Below, one piece after another: positions 19,656 to 31,245 of a stretch of DNA of 64,000 nucleotides (the first letter of the stretch is position 1; each line of letters opens with the position of its first letter). Below the pieces are notes generated by a model, which was given only the letters and a program-made list of their open reading frames with translations, made no database searches and was not told where the DNA came from. This stretch comes from Neocallimastix lanati (nom. inval.) (Eukaryota > Neocallimastigomycota > Neocallimastigomycetes > Neocallimastigales > Neocallimastigaceae). The DNA lies in NCBI GenBank assembly GCA_016946835.1, contig JACVTC010000006.1, positions 572,501 to 636,500 of the forward strand. Direction: 5' to 3'. The translations under genes were made by a program, and so were the position numbers.

Positions 19656-20141
19656 TTAAATTTAAACTTATTTAATTATTATTTAAATATATTTATATCA
19701 TAAATATATGTATGTATGTATATATAGGTTTTATGTGAGCTTCAAATTCGTGATCATAAAAATATTCGAAAATTTACAAAAGAAAAGTTTGATAAATATA
19801 AAATTAGCTATCTTGACCTTATGGAAATTTATTGCGTTGGAAATGATTCTAATGTAAAAATATCAATACTATTAATACAGTCTAACAAAAAAAAATAAAA
19901 AAAAAAGTTAAATAATTAAATTTACATATTTAATAATTAATAATATTTTCGATTATATTTTTAATATCAAAAAAAAAAAAATAAAAATAAAAAAAAAATA
20001 TTAAAATCATAGGAAAATAAATATTACTATACCATGGGACCAATTCTCTATAAAATTGATACCAATAATGAAATTACTATTGTAATGAATAATAATTAGT
20101 TATCTTTTTTTTTTAAAAAAAAAAAAAATAAAATAAAAAAA

Positions 20142-20205
<64 letters not shown>

Positions 20206-21358
20206 GAATAAAAAATAAAAAATTAAAAAAATATTAATAAATTATAAATTATATATTCTTTTTTTTTTTTTAAATATATATATATATATTTTAGTTTAAA
20301 AATAGTATGGAAGGAATTGAAAATTTTGTAGAATCTCTCCATAAAAAAAGTAACCTAAGATTAAATATGAACAGAATTCTGGAAGATATAAAAAAATATG
20401 AAAAAGTAATAGAAAAAAAATTTATTTCCATATTTGTTTAAATTATTTATTTTTATATTTATTTATTTATTTTATTATTTAATTGATTATTTATTTATTT
20501 ACTTATTTATCTATCTATCTATTTATTTATTTGATTATTTATTTATTTATCTATTGATTATTTGAATATTTATTTATTTATTTATTATATTATTCATTAT
20601 ATTTTTATTATTTAATTATTCTTTATATTCATAATAAATAGAAAAAAAAAGAATATTTCAAAAAATATTTAAAAAAAAAAATAAATAATGAAAAACAATC
20701 CGATGAAATTTACATAATTGAAGATTATGATAATAAAAATATATTACCAGAAACAAAGAATATCAAAATAGAGAAATGTCCAAACAATGTTAATGAGGAT
20801 AAAATACCTGAAACAAAATATTTTAAGACAGAGAGATATTTAAGAAAGAGAAGTACTTATATTCCCGATGATGAAGAAAATGTAAATTTAGAAATATTAG
20901 CAAAGCATTGTGAACAAAATAATTCTATTATAACTTTGGATAATCTATTTTCTCGCTTAAAAAAGGTTTTCCAAAAGAAAAGCTGCTATGATAGCAACGA
21001 TACAATTGCAACCAAGGAAATTATTAATAATATAAAAAAGGAGCCTGAATCAATTAAAACTAAAGATACCCAAAATATTAAAGAATCTCAAAATAATAAT
21101 AATAAAAAAAGAAAATTTGAATATATGATTAATGAAGATTTAGATAATAATAATAATATCAATAATAATAATAATAATAATACCAATAATAATAATAATA
21201 ATAAAGCATATAATGATGATGATGATAATAAAACATATGATGATGATGATAATAATCATACAATAGATTATTCTATAATAAAACCTATAATTAGCAATAT
21301 ATCTTATAATATGGCACAATTTTATAAATTTATTGAATATTCAAAAACTGGTCATTAA
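18728..21358 (+). CDS. RSF1-like DDT/WHIM-domain nuclear protein (paralog B, about 443 aa)
   Basis: Exons: 18728-18781, 19160-19284, 19441-19570, 19728-19853, 20013-20081, 20295-20405, 20642-21358 (stop TAA). It aligns with the upstream neighbour in order: RLEEALKLTPEQF for EIEKALTERGYP, KWTTILGYIID for NWEDFLYDFF, RMEILK for KIMILK, and KYYYTMGPILYKIDTNNEI for RIYFYTDSPRLYRIHSNG. The intron after the DDT helix is phase 2 in both genes, and the 23-codon exon is identical in length. Missing compared with A is the exon for the first DDT helix. The last exon carries DEIYIIEDYDN (SIM-like), basic clusters (RYLRKRS), Asn/Asp runs and a hydrophilic tail ending KTGH. A tandem duplicate that has diverged far in sequence; probably nuclear and chromatin-linked. 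Confidence 0.68.
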
Positions 21359-21679
21359 TTTAAACTCTATTTTCTTAAATAAAATTTATTATAAATTAAA
21401 GAAATTACAATTATTTAAAATTCATATTTTCTTTTTTCGTTTTCTTTTGTTTCTTTCTTTTTTTTTTTTTTTTTTTTTTTTTATGATTCTCTGTTCTTCA
21501 TAACTTAAATATATTAAGTTTTTATTTTTTTTTTTTTATTTTTTTTTTTTATTTCATTTCTTATTTCGTAGTGTATTATTATTTTTTTTTAATTAGTTAA
21601 TATAATTTAAAAAATATACATATACATATATAGATATTTAAATAATTTAAATGTCCATTTATTAATACATATATAATAT
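21359..21679. other. Spacer downstream of paralog B
   Basis: T-rich tracts and no ORF. It ends at the left terminus of the MULE element. Confidence 0.6.
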
Positions 21680-21684
21680 GAGAG

Positions 21685-21775
21685 GTGTGAATTTCTCAAA
21701 TGTGCATTTCGCAATTGTACATCACAATGTGGCTTAAAAATTTTTAATTAATTGCCACATTATATAATTTTTTTA
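21685..21775. repeat. Left terminal repeat of MULE 1
   Basis: Carries ATTTCGCAATTG and TGTGGCTTAAAAATTTTT, the motif set that recurs at 30.86-30.96 kb and 37.33-37.72 kb in inverted relation. Confidence 0.6.
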
Positions 21776-21855
21776 ACCAATAAATAAATAATTAAATAAT
21801 TAATTAAATAAATAATACATTTTTGAAATAAGTAAATAAGTCTTTAAATATTTCA

Positions 21856-22125
21856 TCAAAAACAAAACTTATAAAACCAAGAAAAACACTAGATTAAGAA
21901 AAACAATATAACGAAGTACTTTATGTTATAGGTAATATTATAAAATGTTTATTAATAATTTTTATTATGAAGATATATATTTCAAAAGAGATATATCATT
22001 TTACATTAAATTTATTTCGTATTTTTATATCTTAGTTAACATTATTTAATTTACTTAGAGATTAATTATTGGTTAATATAAATTAATAATATAAATAAAT
22101 GTATGTTAACAATTTTGTCTCTAAC
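21856..22125 (-). repeat. 3' LTR of the copia element
   Basis: Ends on the plus strand with AATTTTGTCTCTAAC and begins TCAAAAACAAAACTTATAAAAC. It matches 27628-27893 over its whole length with few differences, for example TATAACGAAGTACTTTATG against TATAACGAAGCACTTTATG. Confidence 0.9.
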
Positions 22126-22201
22126 ATTCCCCAACAATTATAACTAATTTTTTAAGGTTATAATTGTTTTTTTATAAAATAATTTAATAAATATCCAAGT
22201 T

Positions 22202-25200
22202 CTATACCTGTGTTAATAATGAATTTTTAAATTTATTCATGGAAGTACCATTTAGAAATTTCATAAAGCCATCTTCTAAATTATGTTGAAATTTTACGTA
22301 TTTTAATATTATTTTATTGTTCTTTACTAATTCCCTTACATAGTGCCATCTTATGTCCATATGTTTTGTTCTTGGATTAATCAATTGTTTTTTTTTTTTT
22401 TTTTTTGCATTATAGATTGCAGCTTTATTGTCTATGTTGACTTCAATACCACTATTGTTGGATTTTAATTCCTTCAATAAGTTTATGTACCACATACAAT
22501 GTTTGCTACCTTCGCTAAGACTATAGTATTCAGCCTCAGCTGTGGAAGTAGATACCCAATGCCGTAGTTTTGAACACCAACTAATAGGTGAATCTCCTAT
22601 TGTAATCACGAATCCTGTAGTCGATCTTCTTGTTTTTTGTGTCCTCAGCGTAGTCTGCATCTAGGAAAGCTTTGATATTGGAGTTTCTTGATATGTCAGT
22701 ACCATAATTTATTGTTCCCTTTAAATATTTTAATATTCGTTTTTAAGTCTTCCCAATCTTCCAAGTTGGGTTCTTTTGATTTTTGTGCCCGCTTTGGACA
22801 CTGCATATAATATATCAGTCCTAGTACAGATACCTAAGTTATAATAAGCTTCCAATAGCACTTCAATAAGTAGTTTCATTCATTTTCTTTTTTTTTTTTA
22901 ATTCTTCGCTTTTCAATTAGAGTTATATTACGAATAGGAGTAGCTCTTAATAATCCATATTTGGTAATTATATCGTTTGTTTATCTTTCTTGATTTAAGA
23001 AATAATTGGCTTTGTGCTTTACAAATTTTATTCCCATCATGAAATTGACTTTCTCAATTTCTTTTTTATTTTGAATTTATTTTTTATCTTTTTTTTTTTT
23101 TTGATTTGATCTATTTTTGCTTTGTTACCTGTAAGTAGTATATCATCCACATAAACTGCTATGATGCATGTAATCTTGTTAAATTTGTCTGTTGTAAAGT
23201 ATATGCATTGGTTCACAAGTCAGTCAGTCTTCTGAAGCCAATGTTTTAGTAGGTGCCCATTTAATTCATTGTTCCATTCCGTTCCGCTTCGCTTTTAAAC
23301 CATATATGGCTTTCTTCAGGTTCCAGATATATTTCTTGTAATCGGGTTGTCCCTTTGGAGGCTCCATATATTTTTCTTCCTTTAGATAAGCGTTTAAAAA
23401 TAGACAGCATTTACATCTATTTGTTTTATTTGGAAATTATTTCTTGATGCTATATCTGTAAATATTCTTATTGAATCTAGTTTTAAGGTGGGTGCAAATG
23501 TATCTTAATAGTCTATTCCATGCTGCTGTGTGAACCCTTTTGCTAATAATCCTTGTTTTTCTTTTGACTATGTCCCCTTTAGAGTTTCTTTTGTACTTGA
23601 ATATTAGTCTGGGATTTGATAATATTAGCTTCTTCTGGGACTTCATCTTTATCTACTTGTTCATAAACTTTTTTAGGTCTCTCAAGTTGCCAAATTCATT
23701 TTCAGCAGAATTAAACCAATTGATCTTCGAGATTGTATATGTCAGTCATAGTCTAATGGTTCTCTTAAATTTTTATTTAATACTTGTTTGTTACATAATT
23801 AAAGTATTATTAGTATTAGGTGTTCGGTTTCTTTTAACTTTATTGTTTTGGTTGCTTATAATACTGTTGATGTTAATATCGTTTGTTTCAGAACGAAAGT
23901 TCTTATTTGAATGATGGTTGTTGTTTTTTTGTTTGATTAGTGTTGATGTTGTTATCATTGTTTTGAGTGGTATTAGTAGTGGTATTTTGATTAGTATTGA
24001 TATTACTATTTTTTGGTAGTGCTGGTAGCTTTGCGTTGACTTGTGCTGTTAGTTGTATTTTGAGTAGTAGTGTTATTAGTATTTCGGTCTTTTCATTGTT
24101 TATTGAAAGGGATTGTGTTTTTTTGTTTATGCTATTTTTTGGAATAAATATTGATGCTGGCTTTATGTTATGATGATTTTTCGTGTAAGCATTATTGTTG
24201 TAATAAGAACTGCTATTCCCCCAAATTTCATAATTGGGAATAAAATTTTGATAGTCAGTATAGCAATTAGTCGTATAAAAATCTCCAGGGTTGGACTCAA
24301 AATTCAACACTATGTGAGAGTATTATTTTATGGGTAGATGTGTCTAAAATTTTGTAAGCAGTGGGGTTATCTGAGTAGCCAAGAAAAATACTTAGGAGAA
24401 GCATTATTGTTCTATAGGATTTTGGGATGTAGTAATAGACTTTACATCCAAATTCTCTTATATTTGAGTAATCTACTTTGTATTTGTTTAGGCGTTCGTA
24501 TGGGATAATGTTGTTGATTCTGCGATGTGGTAGTCGATTATGTATATAATTTGAGGTGTGAACGGCGTCTTCCCAGAAATGTTTACTCAATTCAGCATTG
24601 TTAAGCATTACTTTGGCGTACGAGATTAGAGTTCCGTTGAATCGCTCAGCTCTTCCATTTTGCTGAGAATTGTGTGGAACAGTAAGTTGTTGAATGATTC
24701 CGTAAGATTGACAGAATTCCTTGAAGTTATTATTGCGAAATTCCGTTTCCATTATCAGAACATAAATATTTTTATTCTAGTATTGTACAAATTATTTTAC
24801 GTTGATGAACCATTTATAAAAAGCGAAAAATGTGTCATCTTTACCTTTAAGGGAGAGAACCCATCCGTATCTAGAGTAATCATCTAAAATAGTAAAGAAA
24901 TATTTGTTTCCGTGAAGGGATTTCAGGTAATGGACCTACCAAGTCCAAGTGTAGCAGTTCAAAAATATGCTTAGTAGTATTAATATTTCTTGAATAAGAT
25001 TTATTTTTTAATCTTGGATTGAGTACATAGAGGAACATTTTAATTTGATGTCTGTCTTGCGTAATTTGTTTTTAATTGGTTTTATGTCGAAGTGACTAAA
25101 CCTTCTGTTGCCATAAATTTAATTTATTGGGAATCTTCATGTTAATATAATTAATTTCATTATTTGTGCTTCTGGTATCATTGTCATGTAGAAATATACG

Positions 25201-26336
25201 TTGAGTTGATATAACCAAATGCTGAAGGTGTTATTTGGATTTGAAATAATATTGACGATTTTGTTTTGGAATTTGTCATAGATCGTGACATACAATTTGT
25301 TGTGATTGGTGTTTTGTAAAATTTTATAATTTGGTTTAATTAAGTTTCCAATTGATATTAAATTTTTTATTAATTAATGGTGTAGTAATAAAAATCTTCA
25401 ATTGTAAATTCGTTTTCATTAATGTATCTTATGGAGGGGCCAACTTTATTGATGATCATCGATTGATTATTCACAAAAAATATTTTTTCATTGAAATATT
25501 TGATATTTGTAAGTTTATCTAGTCTGTTGGTGATATTAATTGAAGCTCCTGAATCTAGGATCCAACAGATTAATTCTTTATTTATAGACTTTATTGGTTC
25601 ATTTTTATTATCCATTAAGTCTACAGTATGGATAACAAGATTTGTGGTATTACATCTTTTACGTAATTTGTTCATTTTTCCCAATTACTATTGTATTGAA
25701 GCACATTGATGAAGCGAAGGTCATCTGGTAGTGCTCTATTCAAAGTACCGACTTTTGTACTGCTGTTTAGATCTTCATCTACTTTTTCTAGTTCTTCAAT
25801 AGTGTTTTGTAAATCCGCCATAAATATGTTTATATCTTGTTCTTCTTCGAACTTCAACTCATTTAGTTTTTTCTTTAGTTCTAACTTTCTAGATTCCTTT
25901 GATTTAGTGAATGACATTTTTCTAAGAGTTTCCAAACATGATAAGCAGTTTTTCCATTTCCTTTTACTATTTCTTGAGTCTTTTCTCCCAACGTGTTAAG
26001 TATCATCCATTTTGCGGTAATATCGTTGTTAATGTCATTTTCATTAGTATTTTTAGTATATACTAATGTATTGTCAAATTGGTCTTCCGTGTAGTCTGAT
26101 ATATTCTCCTTGATATCTTTCTTTCTTAATTTCTTATTTTTTTCTTTAGTGGAGTAAAGCACTAGATCATTTATGGCCAATAAATATAAAGTATATTTCC
26201 TTTCCATTGAGGATAATTTTCAGTTGTTAATTCAATTACTCTGTTGAAATTTTCAGAGTAATTGAAATTCACTATTTTCGGTGGTTTTCCTGTAGCTTCA
26301 ACATTAATTACTTGGTTAATTCTTCCTGGTGGCATT
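22202..26336 (-). pseudogene. Copia gag-pol polyprotein, frameshifted
   Basis: Read from 26336 on the minus strand. Gag starts MPPGRINQVINVEATGKPPK, with EKTQEIVKGNGKTAYHVWKL (about 25920-25985) and the helical KKLNELKFEEEQDINIFMADL. Protease has CWILDSGASINIT (about 25535-25572). The integrase end has VPHNSQQNGRAERFNGTLI (24630-24690) and FGCKVYYYIPKS. RT keeps AVYVDDILLTGN (about 23125-23160) and LKKAIYGLK (about 23297-23325). RNase H has RRSTTGFVITIGDSPISWCS, STSTAEAEYYSLSEG and KHMDIRWHYVREL. Frameshifts, a large pol deletion between protease and integrase, and a poly-Lys expansion at 22388-22404 break the frame. Encapsidation and reverse transcription are the family roles; this copy looks inactive. 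Confidence 0.88.
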
Positions 26337-27627
26337 TTATTTTTTATTAAAAAATGAAGTAATTAGTAATATATCTTATATTTAATTTTTAACATTGTTT
26401 TAAATTGTTTTTTAAATTGTTTGATGCCAGAATAAATTTTTGTGTGTTAGGATGTTTTATTTTATATATATTATTTTATTAATTATATATTAAAATTACA
26501 TTTTATATTAAAAATAAATTTTGTTTATATTATATATGTCCTTTGATTTGTATATAAAATTAAAAGAAATATAAAACATTTAAATTCATTGGGTACTATT
26601 AATAGTAACAAATTCTATTTTGTGTATATATATATTATTGAGATTACTTTGTCTGTATCTATGTATGTATTTGCTTTTATTGTATATTAATTTAATTTAG
26701 TTATGATTTATTTTTCATGAATATGTTTACTCTTATTAGTTTACTATTTGTATATTTTATATTATTGCTAATATATTAATATTAATTTATATATTATAGT
26801 TTTATCTTGTTTATGTTTTAGATTTGTTATAAATTTTTATATTATATGTGTCAAGAATATTTAATTATGTATTGTTTATTGATTAATTTTAACTTGAATA
26901 AACGAATTGTTTTTTCCATTAATTATTCCTTGTTATAATGACTTAAATGATTATTATTTATTTTCAATTATTTTCAACATAGTTAGTTGTCAATTATTTT
27001 TATTTTATTGTCAATTATTTACAACTTAACTAGTTAATATTTATTTTTATTTTTATTTTATTGTCAATTATTTACAACTTAACTAGTTGATATTTATTTT
27101 TATTTTTATTTTTATTTTTAATCAACCTAGCTAGTTGACAATTATTTTTATTTATTATCATTTATCTACAACTTAGCTAGTTTCCATTAATTTTTTTATT
27201 TTCAATAATTCTCTGAACTTAGGTGGACTAGTTGTCTATTATTTTTATTTTAATAATATTTTTTTTATTTTATTTTATAATAATTTTATTTATATAATTA
27301 TATATTGTAAAGATGTGATTATTTCAATCACATTTTAAAATGCATTTATATATATATATATATATTTTAAAAGAATTAATAATAACTATTAACTATTACA
27401 ATATATACTTTATTTGAAATCTTATATCCTTAACATTCTCACCATTGTTCTGTAATATTTGTTTATTGATATTGGTTATTACATTTTGTTTTTATATTGA
27501 ATATTATAAAAATAATAAAAATATATTTTTATTAGTTTGAATATGAATGATAAAATGTTGTTATGTTTTATTTATTTCAACTTAGCTTTATTGATAGCTC
27601 AAATAAAGAGTTGAGACTCTTAATCTG
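26337..27627 (-). other. Copia untranslated leader with AACTAGTT-containing repeats
   Basis: Between the 5' LTR and gag. At 26980-27240 it holds three to four imperfect copies of a module containing TTGTCAATTATTTACAACTTA and ACTAGTTGA, separated by (TTTTTA)n. No ORF of note. The modules may be part of a packaging or regulatory leader, but that is speculation. Confidence 0.6.
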
Positions 27628-27893
27628 TCAAAAACAAAACTTATAAAACTAAGAAAAACACTAGATTAAGAAAAATAATATAACGAAGCACTTTATGTTA
27701 TGAATAATATTATAAAATGTTTATTAATAATTTTTATTATGAAGATATATATTTCAAAGAGATATATCATTTTACATTAAATTTATATATTTTTATATCT
27801 TAGTTAACATTATTTAATTTACTTATAGATTAATTATTGGTTGATATAAATTAATTATAAAAATAAATGCATGTTAACAATTCTGTCTCTAAC
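27628..27893 (-). repeat. 5' LTR of the copia element
   Basis: Right-hand LTR copy. Its outer 60 bp (27834-27893) are duplicated in inverted orientation at 29128-29181 as part of the large palindrome. Confidence 0.9.
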
Positions 27894-29181
27894 GTACTTT
27901 ATTATAAAATATTTTTAAATAAATAAATAATAAATAATAAATAATAAATAATAAATAATGAATAATAAATAATGAATAATAAATAATAAATAATAAATAA
28001 TAAATAATAAATAATAAATAATAAAATAATAAAAAGAGTATTTATTAATAAATAATATATAATAAATGATAAATAATAAATAATAAATAATAAATAAAAA
28101 ATAGACATAATAGATAATAAATAATAAATAATAAATAATAAATAATAAATAATAAATAATAAATAATAAATAATAAATAATAAATAATAAATAATAAATA
28201 ATAAATAATAAATAATAAATAATAAATAATAAATAATAAATAATAAATAATAAATAATGAATAATAAATAATAAATAATGAATAATAAATGATAAATAAT
28301 AAATTACTAAAAAGCTAAAGATATGATTATAATTTTATTTTTTAAATATTAAAAGTAAAATTATTTTTATAGATACTTTTAAAATCTATATAATAAATTT
28401 ATTTATTATTCTAAAATTTTATTGGAAATGGAGGAAAACATTAAAATTGAAATAAGTGAAACAAATTGAAGAAAAAAGCAAATTATTATTTACATAAAAT
28501 ATAAATTTAAATTTTCAAATGAAAAGAAAGATAATTCAAAGGTATATGGATATACTGAATATAGAACTTCAAATAAATGTAAATCTTATATTATTTTAAA
28601 TGATAAGGTGAAGATCTTAGAATATGAAAGTTTACATAGTCATCTTGAAAAAGAATACGATGCATCTAAATCAATAGGAAAAACTTTCATATTCTAAGAT
28701 CTTCACCTTATCATTTAAAATAATATAAGATTTACATTTATTTGAAGTTCTATATTCAGTATATCCATATACCTTTGAATTATCTTTCTTTTCATTTGAA
28801 AATTTAAATTTATATTTTATGTAAATAATAATTTGCTTTTTTCTTCAATTTGTTTCACTTATTTCAATTTTAATGTTTTCCTCCATTTCCAATAAAATTT
28901 TAGAATAATAAATAAATTTATTATATAGATTTTAAAAGTATCTATAAAAATAATTTTACTTTTAATATTTAAAAAATAAAATTATAATCATATCTTTAGC
29001 TTTTTAGTAATTTATTATTTATCATTTATTATTCATTATTTATTATTTATTATTCATTATTTATTATTTATTATTTATTATTTATTATTTATTTATTTAA
29101 AAATATTTTATAATAAAGTACGTTAGAGACAGAATTGTTAACATGCATTTATTTTTATAATTAATTTATATCAACCAATAA
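27834..29181. repeat. Large inverted repeat (palindrome) within MULE 1
   Basis: Left arm 27834-28633, spacer about 48 bp, right arm 28682-29181. The right arm is the reverse complement of the left almost without mismatch. It copies the transposase N-terminal segment, its upstream region, the heptamer satellite (about 385 bp at left, only about 90 bp at right) and the end of the copia LTR. Sequence just outside both arm ends differs, so the edges are sharp. Confidence 0.93.
27916..28305. repeat. AAATAAT heptamer satellite (inverse of the 6.5-7.5 kb array)
   Basis: Head-to-tail AAATAAT heptamers with TGAATAAT variants and one AATAAAAAGAGTATTTATT block near 28022, the reverse complement of the punctuating block in the 6.5-7.5 kb array. 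Confidence 0.95.
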
Positions 29182-30390
29182 AATTAAAGAAACAATAAGA
29201 AAAAAGACCTTTTTCTTTGGATATTATATTAGACCAAAGTGTATATTAAATGAAATTTCTCAAGACATGGGATTAACATGTCCTGAATTTAACCTCATTA
29301 GAACTTATATAATAAGAAGTTAAAATAAGCAATTACTTCCTGACATAACAACTTTTGAAGAAATTCCAGAGGAATCAGAATATTATAAAACAGAAAATGG
29401 TGATAATTTTAGGATTTTCAAAAATCCTTATTTAATAATTTTTCAATCCCCCATTCCAAGCAAAAAACTATTCACACAATATAGTGAAGATTTATTTGCA
29501 GATGGTACATTTTATATTGCACCAAAATTTAGTTATCAAGTGTTCATTACTAGAACATATGTTGAAAAAAGTAAATAGTTTTTACACTACTTCCATTTCA
29601 ATATTAAAAGATAAAAAAAAAAACAATTCACTTACATTTTTTTTATTTTATTTCTTTAAATAATGTTTCGTAAGTAAATTTAATTACAATATTGTTATTT
29701 CTCCAATTAATTTTCATTGTGACTTTGAAAAAGGCATATCAAATACAGCAAAAAATAAAAAAAAAAATTTTTTTTTCTGATATAAATATCAAATATTGTG
29801 TTTGGCACTTTAAAAAATTATTTGAAATTCAAAAAAACAGATCATGTTCTAATAAAATTGATAATAATAATAATTTATATACTTATAATGAAGCTATTTT
29901 GAATTTTCCATTTATTAACCCTATTTAAATACCACACATTTACTCAAAAATAAAAAATAGATGCAAAAAAAAAAAATGAATATAATAATTTTTTAGAATT
30001 TTTAGAATATTTTAAAGTCAACTATTTAAATAAATATAATGAAAATAACTGGAATTATTATAATAATAGAGAACACATTACAAATTGTGCATTAGAATTT
30101 TATAATAATTAATTAAAAAATCTTTTCCCTAAAAAACCTACTTTTTAAAAATTTATAATAGTATTAAAGAAAGAAGAATCCTTATCGGGTAATGATTATA
30201 ATAGAGGTTTTTTTTTTTAAAAAAAAAAATAAAAACCATTAATAAAACTGATAAAATCAAGGCTTTAATTGAATGTTATAAAAATAAAGAAGAAAAATTA
30301 ATTTGTATTGGATTGGATGATGATGAAATAGTTGAATTATGGTACAATTGTTTAATTCATTTAAATAATATAAAATACTAATTTTTTATA
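28429..30390 (+). pseudogene. FLYWCH/MULE transposase pseudogene split by an inverted duplication
   Basis: The N-terminal part (28429-28680) begins MEENIKIEISETN, then a TGA, then YRTSNKCKSYIILND and YESLHSHLEKEYDASKSIGK: the FLYWCH-type zinc-binding region. The coding homology stops at 28680 and resumes at 29182 with KIKETIRKK, PEESEYYKTENGDNFRIFKN and DLFADGTFYIAPKFSYQVFI, the MULE DDE-region signature ADGTFY. It continues to SDINIKYCVWHFKKLFEIQK and NEAILNFPFINPI. The 500 bp between is the inverted copy of the upstream flank. Many further stops and frameshifts. Compared with the intact part of the copy at 36.9 kb, the two homology blocks join almost without loss. Confidence 0.85.
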
Positions 30391-30860
30391 AATTAGTATT
30401 TTTCTAACCTTTTTTAATTAAGATTATAATTTTAAAAGATATTATTTTTCAGTTGTTTTTTATAAATTAAATTATAATTAAAATTGTTCCATTTAATAAT
30501 TGTTATTTTTTTTTTTTTTTTTTTTTTAATATCAATATTATATAATATAGAATATCAATAATTTATATCATTATTTTTATTATTAATATCAGTATCAATA
30601 TTTTATATAGTTATTAATATCAATATCAATATTATATAGTTTTTTTATTAATAATATAAATTTTAATATTATATAGTTTTTTTCATTTTATTAAAATTTA
30701 AATAATAAAATAAAACTAAAAATTGATAGAAGTTAAGATAAAATATAAAAGTAACAATAAATCATTTTTAACATATTTATTAAATATTAAATTCAATTAT
30801 TATTTAATATTTTTTATTTTATTTATTTATTTATTTTATTATTATTTTATTTATTTATAT
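30391..30860. other. AT-rich 3' part of MULE 1
   Basis: Short ATATCAATATT-type repeats (30530-30680) and T-runs; no gene. Confidence 0.6.
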
Positions 30861-31245
30861 GTTTATTTTTTAAAAATTTTTTAAGCCACATTTTGCGAAA
30901 TACACAATTGCGAAGGGGGTGTGTCATTTCGAAAATTTTTATTACATAAATTTGTATTTTGTTGTAGTACATTTCGGAAAACATGGCGTATTATAATGTA
31001 ATAAATAAATAAATGAATAAATAAATTATAAATGAATAAATAAATTTCTAAATAATAATAAAAATAAAAAAGACAAACGTTTATTATGACTAAAAAAATT
31101 TTTTTTAGAAAATTAAATAAAAATATATATATATATATATAATTACTACATATATAAAATAATTATTATATTTTTTTTATTTTATTTTAAATATTATTAA
31201 TTATTATTTATACATTAATACCTTTTTTATATTATCAACAGAAAA

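Larger units (their letters stand above)
21856..27893 (-). mobile_element. Ty1/copia retrotransposon, near full length but mutated
   Basis: Direct LTRs of about 270 bp (21856-22125 and 27628-27893) bracket gag, protease, integrase, RT and RNase H in the Pseudoviridae order, all on the minus strand. The 5' LTR (right copy) is followed on the minus strand by GACAGATTAAGAGTCTCAAC, the probable primer-binding region. Just before the 3' LTR is a purine stretch, GGGGAATG. A leader of about 1.3 kb separates the 5' LTR and gag. The two LTRs differ by scattered substitutions, so the insertion is not recent. Confidence 0.9.
21680..30905 (+). mobile_element. MULE-type DNA transposon 1, decayed, hosting a copia insertion
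   Basis: The left terminus at about 21685-21775 reads GTGCATTTCGCAATTG...AATGTGGCTTAAAAATTTTT. The right terminus at about 30860-30905 reads AAGCCACATTTTGCGAAATACAC, which is an inverted relative of it. Between them lie a complete but broken copia retrotransposon (21856-27893) and a decayed FLYWCH/MULE transposase (28429-30390) on the plus strand. Without the copia, the distance from terminus to transposase start is about 0.7 kb, comparable to the second MULE element to the right. Target-site duplications could not be established. Confidence 0.6.

Noticed and set aside
23540-23914. Hydrophobic plus-strand ORF
   Set aside because: Antisense of the copia pol region.
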